The notes: generated by a model from the sequence alone, not told the origin. Counted from the first letter of the stretch, positions 1 to 8,615 are shown. The stretch: 64,000 nt of DNA from Candidatus Methylacidiphilales bacterium (GCA_028713655.1 JAQTNW010000001.1:1-64000), one strand, 5' to 3'. Program-made: numbers and translations.

Positions 1-1062
1 TGCGAGAAGGACTTTTTTGATTTCCGCGTATTTGATGAAGAGAATGATGACTTCCGCATCCAGCCCTGTTTTTCGCCGGTCTGGGATTCGGCCATCACGG
101 CGGTGGCCCTGGGTTCCTCCGGGCTGCCCCCGGACCATCCGCAGTTGCAGAAGGCTGCGGACTGGCTGATTGCCAATGAAATCCGCAGTTTTGGCGATTG
201 GAAAATCAAGAACCCGTATCCGGAAGCGAGCGGTTGGGCTTTCGAGTTTCACAATGATTTTTATCCCGATGTGGATGACACCTTTGAGGTGTTGCTCGCG
301 TTGCGCCTGATGCAGGCCACGGACCAGAAAAAGCAGAATGAAGTGATGCATCGCGCGCTGAATTGGGCGAAGAGTTTCCAGTGCAAGAACGGCGGATTTG
401 CCGCTTTTGACAAGGATGTGACCAAGCATTGGCTGGACCACGTGCCGTTTGCCGATCACAAAGCCATTCTCGATCCTCCGTGCAGCGATATCACGGCGCG
501 TGCGTTGGATTGTTTTGCCAAACTGGGCGTTTCCCGGAAGGACCCGGTAATCAAGCGGGCGATCAAGTATTTGCGGGACACCCAGGAGGAGGACGGTTCC
601 TGGTTTGGGCGCTGGGGCGTGAATTATGTGTATGGCACCTGGTTGACCCTGCGAGGGCTGCATTCCATCGGGGAAGATATGAATCAGGACTGGCTGGTGC
701 GTGCGCGCGACTGGCTGGAATCCTGCCAGAACCCGGATGGCGGCTGGGGCGAAACTTGCGCTTCCTATTGGGACAAAGGTCTCAAAGGTCAGGGGCTGAG
801 TACGGCATCGCAGACAGCCTGGGGCCTGATGGGCATGTTGACCTGTGGTGATCCAACCCGTCCGAGTATCCAGCGTGCCGGTCATTACCTGGCTTCGATG
901 CAGCAGGAGGACGGCAGTTGGAAAGAGGATGTCATCACAGGCACGGGTTTTCCCTGCGTCTTTTACCTGAAATATGATCTCTATCGGAACAACTGGCCGC
1001 TGTTGGCCTTGTCCGAGTTGCGCCAACTGATAGGCCTGCGGCGCCAGGACGCCTTGAAATGA
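1..1062 (+). CDS. shc: Squalene-hopene cyclase, C-terminal part (5' end outside window)
   Basis: Cyclises squalene to hopene/hopanol, the committed step of hopanoid synthesis, as a monotopic membrane enzyme. The frame is open from base 1. It begins just before the family motif QPCFSPVWD (about codons 21-29), followed by the acidic catalytic motif DVDDT (near base 270) that protonates squalene. QW-type repeats follow (DGSWFGRWGVNY, NPDGGWGE, EDGSWKED). Only about 350 residues of a roughly 650-residue enzyme are in view. The stop overlaps the next start as ATGA, so translation of the phosphorylase gene is probably coupled. Confidence 0.93.
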   Translation, partial: CEKDFFDFRVFDEENDDFRIQPCFSPVWDSAITAVALGSSGLPPDHPQLQKAADWLIANEIRSFGDWKIKNPYPEASGWAFEFHNDFYPDVDDTFEVLLALRLMQATDQKKQNEVMHRALNWAKSFQCKNGGFAAFDKDVTKHWLDHVPFADHKAILDPPCSDITARALDCFAKLGVSRKDPVIKRAIKYLRDTQEEDGSWFGRWGVNYVYGTWLTLRGLHSIGEDMNQDWLVRARDWLESCQNPDGGWGETCASYWDKGLKGQGLSTASQTAWGLMGMLTCGDPTRPSIQRAGHYLASMQQEDGSWKEDVITGTGFPCVFYLKYDLYRNNWPLLALSELRQLIGLRRQDALK

Positions 1063-1763
1063 TCGCTGTTGCATTTCCCACCGAGTTTGAAGCCCGCGAC
1101 CTGATTCAAAGCCTTGTCAGCAAGCAAGCCAGGAATTTTTCCGGTGTGGACTGCTACACGGGTGATATTGGAAAAACACCGGTGCTGATCATCATCACGG
1201 GGATTGGTGGGCGGGCGGCAGCCGACAGTGTGGCGCGTGTATTGACTCAAAACCTGGCCGCACTGCTGATCCTCACGGGTTTTGCCGGCGCCTTGAACAA
1301 GGACTTGCGGAAAGGCCAGGTGCTGGTGGCCGCCCGATATAGTTCCAATGACATGTTAAATTTTTTGCGCCTCCTTCCAGGTTACGACATCGGCCTGATG
1401 TGCACGTCCGAGAAAATTGCGGCCACGCCGGAGGAAAAGGCCGCCCTGGCCGCGGAAACAAGCTGCCAGATGGTCGATATGGAAATGGCCCCGGTGGCCG
1501 AGGTGGCCAAACGCCTCGACATCGAAATCCTGGGCATTCGTGTCATCAGTGACGAGGCCGATGAAACGATTCCAGCAGATATCCTGTCGCACTGTTATAA
1601 TCCCGAAACGGGACGTCCGTCGCCGGTCCGCATGGCCCTGCACTGTCTGGTTCGTCCCCACCGTTGGGGCGCGCTCAAGAAATTCCTGGCGCCCCTGCCT
1701 GAGGTGCGGCGCACGCTGACGAATTTTCTCATCAGTGTGCTGAATGAGTTTGAGGAGAGCTAG
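1059..1763 (+). CDS. hpnG: Hopanoid-associated nucleoside phosphorylase-like protein (adenosylhopane nucleosidase)
   Basis: A 234-residue member of the purine phosphorylase / MTA-SAH nucleosidase superfamily. Features seen: an N-terminal strand (IAVAFPTEFEAR), the glycine-rich TGIGGRAAADS segment, and VDMEMAPVAEVA near residue 145, which matches the ribose-binding Met-Glu motif of the family. The start ATG overlaps the cyclase stop by 4 nt. In hopanoid clusters a protein of this type (HpnG) releases adenine from adenosylhopane on the way to bacteriohopanetetrol. Assignment to HpnG rather than a general nucleosidase rests on the neighbour and the coupling. Confidence 0.8.
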   Translation: MIAVAFPTEFEARDLIQSLVSKQARNFSGVDCYTGDIGKTPVLIIITGIGGRAAADSVARVLTQNLAALLILTGFAGALNKDLRKGQVLVAARYSSNDMLNFLRLLPGYDIGLMCTSEKIAATPEEKAALAAETSCQMVDMEMAPVAEVAKRLDIEILGIRVISDEADETIPADILSHCYNPETGRPSPVRMALHCLVRPHRWGALKKFLAPLPEVRRTLTNFLISVLNEFEES

Positions 1764-1825
1764 AAGTTGGCCGATTCCATTACCTGGATGCATGCGGGGT
1801 GAATACGGCCTGATGTTCTGATTTT

Positions 1826-2086
1826 ATGCGGCGCGATATTGAATTTAAAATCAAACGTGAAGATGGTACTTCGTATGAAGTCCGGGTTTCGCCATTTGGC
1901 GGCGCATTCAAATTCCAGTTCAAGGAGAAAGGGCCCGATGCCGCCTGGAAGTATGACTGCAAACCATCGAGGACAGACCTTGAAATGCTGCTGGATATCA
2001 TTGAACGGCGCTATGCCAGGAGGCGGTCCTCACTCAAGGATGTGCAGGCGGCGCAGAAATTATTGAAAGATTTTAACCGCGCCTAA
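1826..2086 (+). CDS. Small conserved-looking hypothetical protein
   Basis: An 86-residue, charged, probably cytosolic protein. The N-terminal half alternates basic and acidic residues in a beta-like pattern (RRDIEFKIKREDG, YEVRVSPFGGAFKFQF). The C-terminal half is likely helical and Arg/Lys-rich. No recognised family. It follows hpnG by 62 nt and precedes yajQ on the same strand. Its TAA stop is formed by the first three bases of repeat element A1, so the element abuts the gene with no spacer. Confidence 0.6.
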   Translation: MRRDIEFKIKREDGTSYEVRVSPFGGAFKFQFKEKGPDAAWKYDCKPSRTDLEMLLDIIERRYARRRSSLKDVQAAQKLLKDFNRA

Positions 2087-2176
2087 CCCGGATGTTTCAC
2101 ACGCTTCAGAAAACCCTTGCGAAGGGTCCAGCCCTCAAAGCGGCGCAGAAACAGGGGCGCAACGACATCCGGGTTA
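2084..2176. repeat. Family A element, copy A1
   Basis: A 93-bp element bounded by a perfect 12-bp terminal inverted repeat, TAACCCGGATGT and ACATCCGGGTTA. The left TAA is also the stop codon of the gene ending at 2086. Related copies lie at 2831, 29063, 54374 and 59101, with a left-end fragment at 61737. The interior is partly conserved (a GGGC-AGAA core). The TA at each outer end is consistent with a TA target duplication. Confidence 0.85.
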
Positions 2177-2182
2177 TAAGCT

Positions 2183-2238
2183 AAACCGACGGAATAGGAA
2201 TTTTTCGAATTGGAACTGCCTTATTTTGAGGCGGTTTT
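2183..2238. repeat. Family C hairpin, copy C1
   Basis: Short inverted repeat AAACCGACGGAATA ... TATTTTGAGGCGGTTT with a ~26-nt loop, placed between A1 and B1. A better-matched copy (C2) occupies the same position between A2 and B2. The right arm ends in GCGGTTTT, so an RNA copy could act as a weak terminator, but the loop is long. Confidence 0.55.
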
Positions 2239-2242
2239 GCAA

Positions 2243-2335
2243 TAGCCTGCTTACCCTCCAGCGTTTCCTCTCCTGCCAACGGACAAACCCAATCAAGGGG
2301 AGAATTCCCGTGACGGGCGTGGGATAAGCAGGCTA
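2243..2335. repeat. Family B element, copy B1
   Basis: A 93-bp element with terminal inverted repeat TAGCCTGCTTA / TAAGCAGGCTA. Other B copies lie at 2992, 15028, 49269 (truncated) and 59195. It ends 12 bp before the yajQ start, so it also holds whatever promoter or ribosome-binding sequence yajQ uses; no strong Shine-Dalgarno is seen in the 12 bp between. Confidence 0.8.
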
Positions 2336-2347
2336 AATTGGCCTCGT

Positions 2348-2833
2348 ATGCCCTCCTTTGATATTTCATCCGATGTGGATATGACCGAAGTGAAAAATGC
2401 CTGCCTGCAGGCCCGTAAGGAGCTGCAAACACGCTTCGATTTCAAAAGTGTCAATTGGGAGATTGAAGAGCAGAAGGATGCGCTGGTTTTAAGCGCCGAC
2501 GACGAATTCAAGCTGCAGGCCTTGAGCCAGATCCTGATGGGGAAACTGGCAAAGCGTTCGGTCAGTTTGAAAAATATCGATGCCCAGAAAACCGAAATTT
2601 CATCCGTCGGCCGCGCGCGCCAGGTTTTGAAAATCAAACAGGGAATCGAAACCCCGGTGGCCAAGGACATCATTGCCCGGATCAAGGGACTGGGCCTCAA
2701 GATCCAGGCCCAGATCCAGGAGGGCCAGGTGCGCGTGACGGGTAAAAACAGGGATGATTTGCAGGCTGTGATCCAGTTTGTCCGCGGCCAGGACCTGTCC
2801 GTCGGGGTTGAATTTGGAAATTTCAGGGATTAA
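2348..2833 (+). CDS. yajQ: YajQ family cyclic-di-GMP/nucleotide-binding protein
   Basis: A 161-residue protein (family about 163) starting with the diagnostic MPSFDISSDVDMTEVKNA and ending in VGVEFGNFRD. YajQ proteins have two RRM-like folds, bind nucleotides, and in some proteobacteria act as c-di-GMP-responsive co-regulators. It lies between two direct copies of the A-C-B repeat module. The upstream copy ends 12 bp before its ATG and the downstream copy begins on its TAA stop codon. Confidence 0.93.
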   Translation: MPSFDISSDVDMTEVKNACLQARKELQTRFDFKSVNWEIEEQKDALVLSADDEFKLQALSQILMGKLAKRSVSLKNIDAQKTEISSVGRARQVLKIKQGIETPVAKDIIARIKGLGLKIQAQIQEGQVRVTGKNRDDLQAVIQFVRGQDLSVGVEFGNFRD

Positions 2834-2920
2834 CCCGGATGCCCGCCTGTGTCTGCAAACTCCCACGGTATGCTTTGTTCAAAGGCCGGGCAGAAATATG
2901 GAGCAGAACCATCCGGGTTA
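2831..2920. repeat. Family A element, copy A2
   Basis: A 90-bp element with ends TAACCCGGATG / CATCCGGGTTA, in the same orientation as A1. Its first three bases are the stop codon of yajQ. The interior shares the CAAAG-GGGCAGAAA stretch with A1. Confidence 0.85.
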
Positions 2921-2925
2921 AAAAC

Positions 2926-2987
2926 AAAACCGCCTGAATATTATTGGATTATTTTGAAACAGAACTTCTTTATTTTGAGGCGGTTTT
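2926..2987. repeat. Family C hairpin, copy C2
   Basis: Inverted repeat AAAACCGCCTGAATA ... TATTTTGAGGCGGTTTT between A2 and B2. The right arm is identical to that of C1 over TTATTTTGAGGCGGTTTTGC. The arms pair through AAAACCGCCT/AGGCGGTTTT with one bulge and the RNA would end in a U-run, so it may terminate yajQ transcription. Confidence 0.6.
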
Positions 2988-2991
2988 GCCA

Positions 2992-3080
2992 TAGCTTGCA
3001 TGTTCCCGGTGCCTGTCTTCGTGCCCGCAGAGAAGAAAGTGGCGGCGGATTTTTAAAAAGAATGTGAAACATGCAAGCTA
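2992..3080. repeat. Family B element, copy B2
   Basis: An 89-bp element with ends TAGCTTGCATG / CATGCAAGCTA. Both ends differ from other B copies at the same paired positions (C to T on the left, G to A on the right), so pairing is retained. Confidence 0.8.
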
Positions 3081-3261
3081 GAGCAAATTGCATTCATATT
3101 GTCGCCTCATCACGAGGCCCATCTTGGGCCGTGGCGATCCACTCCATACCCATAAGCTGGTTTCTGGATTGCCGCGTCGCTGCGCTCCTCGCAATGAGGC
3201 ATGAACGTGCTGCAGAATAAATACAATATGCTCTAACAAATCAAAAAATTCAATTATATAT

Positions 3262-3753
3262 ATGAAAAAATCATGCCTGTTTCTCGCCGTCTTTGCGTTG
3301 CTGTCGTACCAATGCCATGCGCGCATCGGGGAAAGTTCCGCCCAACTTGAAAAGCGCTTCGGCCCGCCGATCCGCGAGCTCAAACAGCCCGGCGCGACGA
3401 TTTATCAAAACCAATACATCAACAGTGACATTCTTATCCTCGCCACGATTTGCAATGGCGCGTCTGTCGTGGAACATTACATGAAACTGAAGTCCGTGCC
3501 TGTTGGAAATGAAGCGCCGGTATTGATCTTGATGCCCGTGGAACTGGCGGCTGCCATTCTACAAGCCAACACGGAAGGTTCCCAGTGGGACGAGGTTGAG
3601 AACAATGAGCACACGCGGCGATTGGTGCGCGCGGACAAGAAAGCGCTCGCGGTGATCGTTAAGGAGAAGCAGTCTGTCAAGGAAGTCAGGATCAGTTCGG
3701 TGGATTTTGCTGAGGCTTTGGCGGGACGTACTTCATCGGGTCAAAATAAATAA
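3262..3753 (+). CDS. Exported hypothetical protein
   Basis: A 163-residue protein with a signal peptide at residues 1-20 (KK followed by a hydrophobic stretch, probable cleavage after CHA). The mature part begins RIGESSAQLEKRFGPP, a pattern seen in small periplasmic proteins of bacteria with this repeat style. There are no cysteines suggestive of a redox role and I recognise no family. Its last 62 nt overlap the 3' end of the convergent L,D-transpeptidase gene. The 181 bp upstream hold generic intergenic filler and a TATATATG stretch at the start. Confidence 0.65.
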   Translation: MKKSCLFLAVFALLSYQCHARIGESSAQLEKRFGPPIRELKQPGATIYQNQYINSDILILATICNGASVVEHYMKLKSVPVGNEAPVLILMPVELAAAILQANTEGSQWDEVENNEHTRRLVRADKKALAVIVKEKQSVKEVRISSVDFAEALAGRTSSGQNK

Positions 3754-4300
3754 CAGGGAACATCGTGGCCCGGTTGAAGGAAGAGCCCGCTCCCCGAAAC
3801 AGTTTGCTGTTGTTTTTGGCGAGATGCGCCGAGGCCTTCCTGCTTTGATTGGCTTGCAGTACTTCTTCCATGGGCGGGGCTTTACCCTCGATAATAACAG
3901 GAGTTCCCACCTCTGTTGATTCAAAAAGTTCCTTTGCCTTGTCCAACGGCATCCGCATGCACCCGTGCGAGGCCGGGAATCCCGGAAGCCAGCCCGCATG
4001 CATGCCCATTTCCCCGCTGCTTAGACGCATGAAATAGGGCATCGGTATGTTGTAAATAGTGGAAACCCAGTACTCGTGCTTGTCGGTGACTGCGTAATTT
4101 CCGGTTGGGGTCGGATTGGAGTCGCGCCCGCTGGACAGGTCGGTTTCCCAGATGACATCGCCGTCCTGGATGACATACGCCTTTTGGCAGCTGAGATCCA
4201 CCCGGATGAATTTCTTGTGGTGTTGTTCCGGAGTGGCGGACAATCCGCTACAGAAAAATACGAGGGTCAACAGAGCAGGTATAATACGTTGCATGGGCAT
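3692..4300 (-). CDS. L,D-transpeptidase (YkuD domain), exported
   Basis: A 202-residue periplasmic enzyme that forms 3-3 peptidoglycan cross-links or anchors proteins to the wall. It has a signal peptide at residues 1-22. The YkuD domain (about 33-140) holds the catalytic motif HAGWLPGFPASHGCMRM, i.e. His plus SHGCxR with the nucleophilic Cys. The C-terminal ~60 residues are basic and unmatched. A second Met two codons in (4294) is an alternative start. Its 3' end overlaps the convergent gene at 3753. Confidence 0.88.
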   Translation of the reverse strand: MPMQRIIPALLTLVFFCSGLSATPEQHHKKFIRVDLSCQKAYVIQDGDVIWETDLSSGRDSNPTPTGNYAVTDKHEYWVSTIYNIPMPYFMRLSSGEMGMHAGWLPGFPASHGCMRMPLDKAKELFESTEVGTPVIIEGKAPPMEEVLQANQSRKASAHLAKNNSKLFRGAGSSFNRATMFPVIYFDPMKYVPPKPQQNPPN

Positions 4301-4343
4301 CGATAAATAGGGATTCTTGTGGAAATGACAATGGAAACCGGTT

Positions 4344-5267
4344 ATGGAAGCCTTTAATTTACCTGAAGAACAAAGGCTGTGGGAAGCGGAATTTCAGCTC
4401 AAGCAGCTTGCTTCGGGTGAATGGACCCTTCAGCCCGTCGCGGAAGGCGAGGTGTTTCACCCCGTCATCGGAGCGCGACAGGAGGCAGAGCAGCTTTATC
4501 TCCGCCCGTTTGATTTTTCCGCGCGTTGCCGGAGCGCGGTGAATGAGCCACTGGTCGTCTGGGATGTCGGTTTGGGGGCTGCCGGCAATGCGTTTCATGC
4601 CGTCGAGTGTTGGTGCCGGGAGCCGGAGCGGGACTTGCACCTGCATAGCTTTGATCTCAACGACCACGCGCTGCGTTTTGCGCTCCATGCGAGATGGCAA
4701 CATCCGGAAGCGTTTGAGTGGCTGGCTCCGACCCAGCCAGCGCTGGAGGGTCTGGACTGGCCCGGGATACTTCGGAACCAGGGACTTGTCCGCCAGATCC
4801 GGGGCCGCAGCCTGAAATGGCAGTGGCATTTGTGCGATTTTCCATCCTGGATCGGGCAGGGGAAAGCACGGCAACATCCTTTGCCGGAACTGGTATTTTA
4901 TGACGCCTATTCACCCGCAAAATGCCCGGCAATGTGGGCGTTGGAGCACTGGCGGAATCTGAGGGCCTTATTCGATAAAGAGCAGCCCTGCGAAATTGCG
5001 TTTCATTCCCGTTCGACGGCGCTGCGCGTCACATTGCTGCTCGCCGGGTTTTACGTAGGCAGAGGAGTCTCAATTGGTGAAAAGGACGAAACCACCGTGG
5101 CAGCGACCCGGTTGGATTTACTGAAACGTCCCCTGGCGAAAGATTGGTTGGGGCGGGTGCGGCGTTCCAGTTCCGCCCGGCCGTTCAGGACAGGTGTCGC
5201 CGGACAGAGTTCTATAACAGTTGTGGATTTTGAAATGCTGGCAGCCCATCCGCAGTTTGGCGGGTGA
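4344..5267 (+). CDS. MnmC-like SAM-dependent methyltransferase
   Basis: A 307-residue homologue of the methyltransferase half of MnmC, which completes mnm5U34 in tRNA wobble uridines. It shows a SAM-binding segment VWDVGLGAAGNA (about residues 72-83), the substrate-side motif FYDAYSPAKCPAMW (about 190), and KDETTVAATRLD near the end, which matches the family's GRKREM-like region. There is no FAD oxidase domain, so it is a stand-alone form. The first ~45 residues are an extra N-terminal region. The exact tRNA substrate is inferred. Confidence 0.75.
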   Translation: MEAFNLPEEQRLWEAEFQLKQLASGEWTLQPVAEGEVFHPVIGARQEAEQLYLRPFDFSARCRSAVNEPLVVWDVGLGAAGNAFHAVECWCREPERDLHLHSFDLNDHALRFALHARWQHPEAFEWLAPTQPALEGLDWPGILRNQGLVRQIRGRSLKWQWHLCDFPSWIGQGKARQHPLPELVFYDAYSPAKCPAMWALEHWRNLRALFDKEQPCEIAFHSRSTALRVTLLLAGFYVGRGVSIGEKDETTVAATRLDLLKRPLAKDWLGRVRRSSSARPFRTGVAGQSSITVVDFEMLAAHPQFGG

Positions 5268-5325
5268 ACTCCGAACAAACCTTCGGCTTTTCAACCGGGA
5301 TTGTTTGCGTTAGTTTGCCTCATTC

Positions 5326-7062
5326 ATGAGCGACCCGACTTCCGTTAAAACGCGAATTGCCGAATTGGAACGTACACTGGAACAGTTGAGGCAACAGACC
5401 GGCGCTGAAGGAAAATCCGAACCGATTGTGCCGCCGCCCCTGCCAAAACGGGCCCGGCCGGTCAGGGGAAAATCAAAGGATGAAGCATCCGAATCCATCA
5501 TCCCGCCTCCGTTGCCGGTGGCTCCTGACGCCCCCAAAAGCGGGACGGAAACCGGAGCGGCCAACTGGTTCAGCCGGGCGGGTGTGGCGATGGTTTTGAT
5601 GGGCCTGGCGTGGCTTTTTAAACTCAGCATCGACCACGGCTGGTTTACGCCCGGTCTTCGTATTGCCTTTGGCGCTTTGCTCGGCGCTGTCTTTTTGTTT
5701 TACGGCTGGAAATTGAGGGAGGCCCGCCCGGTGCTTTGCCAGGCCTTGATCGGCGGCGGCCAGGCTGTTTTTTATGTGACGATTTATGCCGCTGTCCGTT
5801 GGTACGCGTTGGTTTCCGATCCCGCGGCCTTCTGCCTTATGGTGCTGGTGTCCGCCGCCGGTTTCTGGTTCTCAACGCGGCTCAATTCCATGACGCTGGC
5901 TTTTATTGGAATGATAGGTGGTTATGCCACGTCGTTTTTATTGTACAGCGCCGAGGCGCACGTTTCGGCCCTGGTGGTTTACACCCTCATCATCTTGGCC
6001 GGGGCCATGTCCATTTTTTGGCGCCGCCAGTGGCTGGCCGTGCCTCCGGTGGCCGGGTTGGGGGCCTTGCTGGTCCTGGAGATCGCCTATGACCGCCTGG
6101 AGTCCGGAGATCAGGCGGGGAAGATGGCATTGCAGGCCGGCTTTGTCTGCTGGTGGCTTTTGCTCTGGCTGGGGCCTTGTCTCAAGCGGTTGACATGGGA
6201 AGTGCTGGATGAAAAGAAAAACCGCAATCTCGAGGGCCTCGTCAGTGTGCTCGCCCTGGCGGCGCCGATCATCACCTTGGGTTACACAGCCGCCATTTGG
6301 TCGATCTCCAAGCATACGGAAGGTTCCATTGCCTTTGGCGCATCGGTTTTATATTTGATTGTCTGGTGGAAGTTTTATTCCATGCGCAACCGCATGCTGG
6401 CCTTGATCCATCTCATGGCGGGCGCGGTCTTGTTTACAATCGGCATCGTATTGTGCCTCAAAGGCAATGCGGTGTTTTTCGCCATGGTCCTCCAGGCGCT
6501 TGTGCTGCACATGGTCGCGCAGGTTACGCGGTCTCCCTGGTGGGAGTGGATTGCTCATGTCTTTTCCGCATGGGTCGGCGGGCTTTTGTTTTACCGCTAT
6601 TTTGAATCCCTCGACGGCCCGCCAGGGCTGACGCTGACCGCCTTTTTCAACCTGCTGGCTGTCTATGTCGGCTTTTACATCTGGCATGTCCGGCGTCAGG
6701 AGATGGCCGGGCTTTTTTATTGGATTGCTTCCACGATTCTTTTGCTGGGCTGGCCTGCGCGGGAGTTTCATGAAATGAAAAATGGACTTGCCTGGATCAC
6801 CGTGTTTTGGGCCCTGCAGGGTTTTGCCCTTGTTTTTCTGGGGCATCGCGCCGGAGGCTCTCCCACTTTAAGGAACACGGCTTACGCGGTACTTGCGCTC
6901 GCGGTGCTGAAATTGATCTTATGCGACATGGCTCAAGTGGCCGAGGTTTGGCGTGTTCTGCTCTTCCTGGGGATCGGCGGACTGTTTCTTTTGTTCAGTT
7001 ACCTATTGCCGAAATTCAATGCCGAAAATGGCGCCGGTGATGATTCTCTGCCTCCGGCGTAA
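5326..7062 (+). CDS. DUF2339 family multi-pass membrane protein
   Basis: A 578-residue inner-membrane protein of unknown function. An N-terminal coiled coil (residues 8-25, VKTRIAELERTLEQLRQQ) is followed by a proline-rich linker (about 30-75, repeated PPPLP). More than a dozen hydrophobic segments run from about residue 88 to 565. This order of helix, Pro-rich linker and poly-TM core is typical of DUF2339. No catalytic motif is evident. Confidence 0.82.
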   Translation: MSDPTSVKTRIAELERTLEQLRQQTGAEGKSEPIVPPPLPKRARPVRGKSKDEASESIIPPPLPVAPDAPKSGTETGAANWFSRAGVAMVLMGLAWLFKLSIDHGWFTPGLRIAFGALLGAVFLFYGWKLREARPVLCQALIGGGQAVFYVTIYAAVRWYALVSDPAAFCLMVLVSAAGFWFSTRLNSMTLAFIGMIGGYATSFLLYSAEAHVSALVVYTLIILAGAMSIFWRRQWLAVPPVAGLGALLVLEIAYDRLESGDQAGKMALQAGFVCWWLLLWLGPCLKRLTWEVLDEKKNRNLEGLVSVLALAAPIITLGYTAAIWSISKHTEGSIAFGASVLYLIVWWKFYSMRNRMLALIHLMAGAVLFTIGIVLCLKGNAVFFAMVLQALVLHMVAQVTRSPWWEWIAHVFSAWVGGLLFYRYFESLDGPPGLTLTAFFNLLAVYVGFYIWHVRRQEMAGLFYWIASTILLLGWPAREFHEMKNGLAWITVFWALQGFALVFLGHRAGGSPTLRNTAYAVLALAVLKLILCDMAQVAEVWRVLLFLGIGGLFLLFSYLLPKFNAENGAGDDSLPPA

Positions 7063-7116
7063 AGTTTACATGGTTTTACTCGCCAGCTCACACGGCAGCG
7101 CTATGAAATCATTTGC

Positions 7117-8526
7117 ATGAATGTCGTCCACGTCGCTTTGCGTCCAACTGAAGCCTCCCTGGCCGCGGGACGGCCTTCTTTGACTCCCGAGCTGATGGCG
7201 GCCACCGGCGCGCGCTATTCCCGGAACAACGAGGGATTGGGTTCCATTCTCGAAAAGATCGATCCGAACCACCTGGATAAATCGGTGGATGGCATCTTTA
7301 AAATGATCGATTACGGCCATCAATCCATCGCCGACATGGTGCCGGTCGCCATGTTCATGGACGGCATGTCGCTTTGGCTTGCGTATCATGTCTGGACGCT
7401 TTGCCCGACGGCGGGCGGGCAGGAGTCGTCCACCCGCTACATCGAACTTTCCGATGCCAGCCTGCTGCCTCCGGATTCCCTCGGCATTCCGGAATCCGAA
7501 CACGCCCAATGGCGGGACCTTATGCGGGACAGTTTTGACGCCTACAAAAAATGCCACGATGCCTGGGATGCGCTTGCGGCGTTGGATCCCGCGCTCATCC
7601 GCATTCCCTCCGGGGTGGTGGAAGACAAATCGGAAAAGGGCGTCAAAAAGCTGGCCCGCATGAGGCGCAATTATGCCTTCGACCGGGCGCGGTACTATCT
7701 TCCTGTTGCCGCCAAAACAAATGTGATGCTGGCCATGTCGGCCCGGGGCTGGGTTGTGCTTTGCCAGCATCTACTTTCGCTTCCAATGCCCGAGCCTCAA
7801 AAATTGGGGGGCTTGATCCGGGCCGAGTTGGAGCTTTGCGCACCGCGCCTGCTGCGCCATGCCTCGGCGAAATCCTACCTGGAGGAGGGGTTGCGGGAAA
7901 GTTTTGAGCAAACGCGGCGCATGGCCGATATGTTGCCGGACACCTGCCTCAAGGAAGGCGCGGACCCGGTTTGTCATCCGGCGGCTCCCTATCTGGACGT
8001 CTTGCTGCCCCAGGGGGCCGATGGCGCAAGGATGGCCGCGGACCTTGCCTTTCACGAAAACCGTTACGCATGGATGGGGCTGGACATCCAACGCACCGCG
8101 GTACGGTTTGGGTGGGAGGCGATGGCCATTGCCGAGATCCGGGACCTGAACCGCCACCGCACCGGAACAAAATATTGCCCGCTGGTTCCGCGCGGTTTTT
8201 ATGGCGCTTTGGATCAGGTCCCGTCCGGGGCCGCTGGTGGTATTTTGCGTGAAAGTGTGGAGACGGGCAGGCGGGCCTCCGCGCTGGCCCTGAAAAAATT
8301 AAGGGCAGGAGACCCGGGGTATATATACTGGTCTGTGTTGGGTACCCAGTATCCCTTTGAGCATACCACGACGGCCGACAAATTCATCTATGAGGCTGAA
8401 TTGCGCACCGGCGTCGGCGCCCATTATAAATACGCGGAACATTTGCGCGAGGTTCTGGCGCTTTGGTATGAAAAATTTCCGGAGACCCGGGGAAAAATTT
8501 TGGAAGGCTCAGCCGAGCCCGAGTAG
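7117..8526 (+). CDS. thyX: Double-length flavin-dependent thymidylate synthase (ThyX type)
   Basis: A 469-residue protein, about twice the length of ordinary ThyX, built from two ThyX-like domains. ThyX makes dTMP from dUMP using FAD, NADPH and methylene-tetrahydrofolate. The N-terminal half keeps GHQSIADM and GQESSTRYIEL (the S-x-RY end of the signature) but lacks RHR. The C-terminal half has EIRDLNRHRTGTKYCPLVP, the RHR part. The signature is thus split between the domains. Long ThyX proteins exist in chlamydiae, as I recall, which supports a PVC lineage. Confidence 0.75.
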   Translation: MNVVHVALRPTEASLAAGRPSLTPELMAATGARYSRNNEGLGSILEKIDPNHLDKSVDGIFKMIDYGHQSIADMVPVAMFMDGMSLWLAYHVWTLCPTAGGQESSTRYIELSDASLLPPDSLGIPESEHAQWRDLMRDSFDAYKKCHDAWDALAALDPALIRIPSGVVEDKSEKGVKKLARMRRNYAFDRARYYLPVAAKTNVMLAMSARGWVVLCQHLLSLPMPEPQKLGGLIRAELELCAPRLLRHASAKSYLEEGLRESFEQTRRMADMLPDTCLKEGADPVCHPAAPYLDVLLPQGADGARMAADLAFHENRYAWMGLDIQRTAVRFGWEAMAIAEIRDLNRHRTGTKYCPLVPRGFYGALDQVPSGAAGGILRESVETGRRASALALKKLRAGDPGYIYWSVLGTQYPFEHTTTADKFIYEAELRTGVGAHYKYAEHLREVLALWYEKFPETRGKILEGSAEPE

Positions 8527-8583
8527 TGGTTCAGCAGTTTCAAAAGCCGGATGCGCCTCGGCGTGTTTCGCTCCGAGGCATAT

Positions 8584-8615
8584 GAAGATACCCATCCGTA
8601 AGGGTGGGTATCTTC
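8584..8615. terminator. Strong hairpin between convergent genes
   Basis: GAAGATACCCATCC-gtaa-GGGTGGGTATCTTC: an 11-bp perfect outer stem extended inward by about three further pairs, with a 4-nt loop. It ends on the stop codon of the minus-strand protease remnant and 58 nt after thyX. There is no U-run on either side, so factor-independent termination is not assured. Confidence 0.5.

Noticed and set aside
2086-2340. A-C-B module as a riboswitch leader of yajQ
   Set aside because: The same modules occur after genes and at unrelated loci, and no known aptamer pattern is evident.
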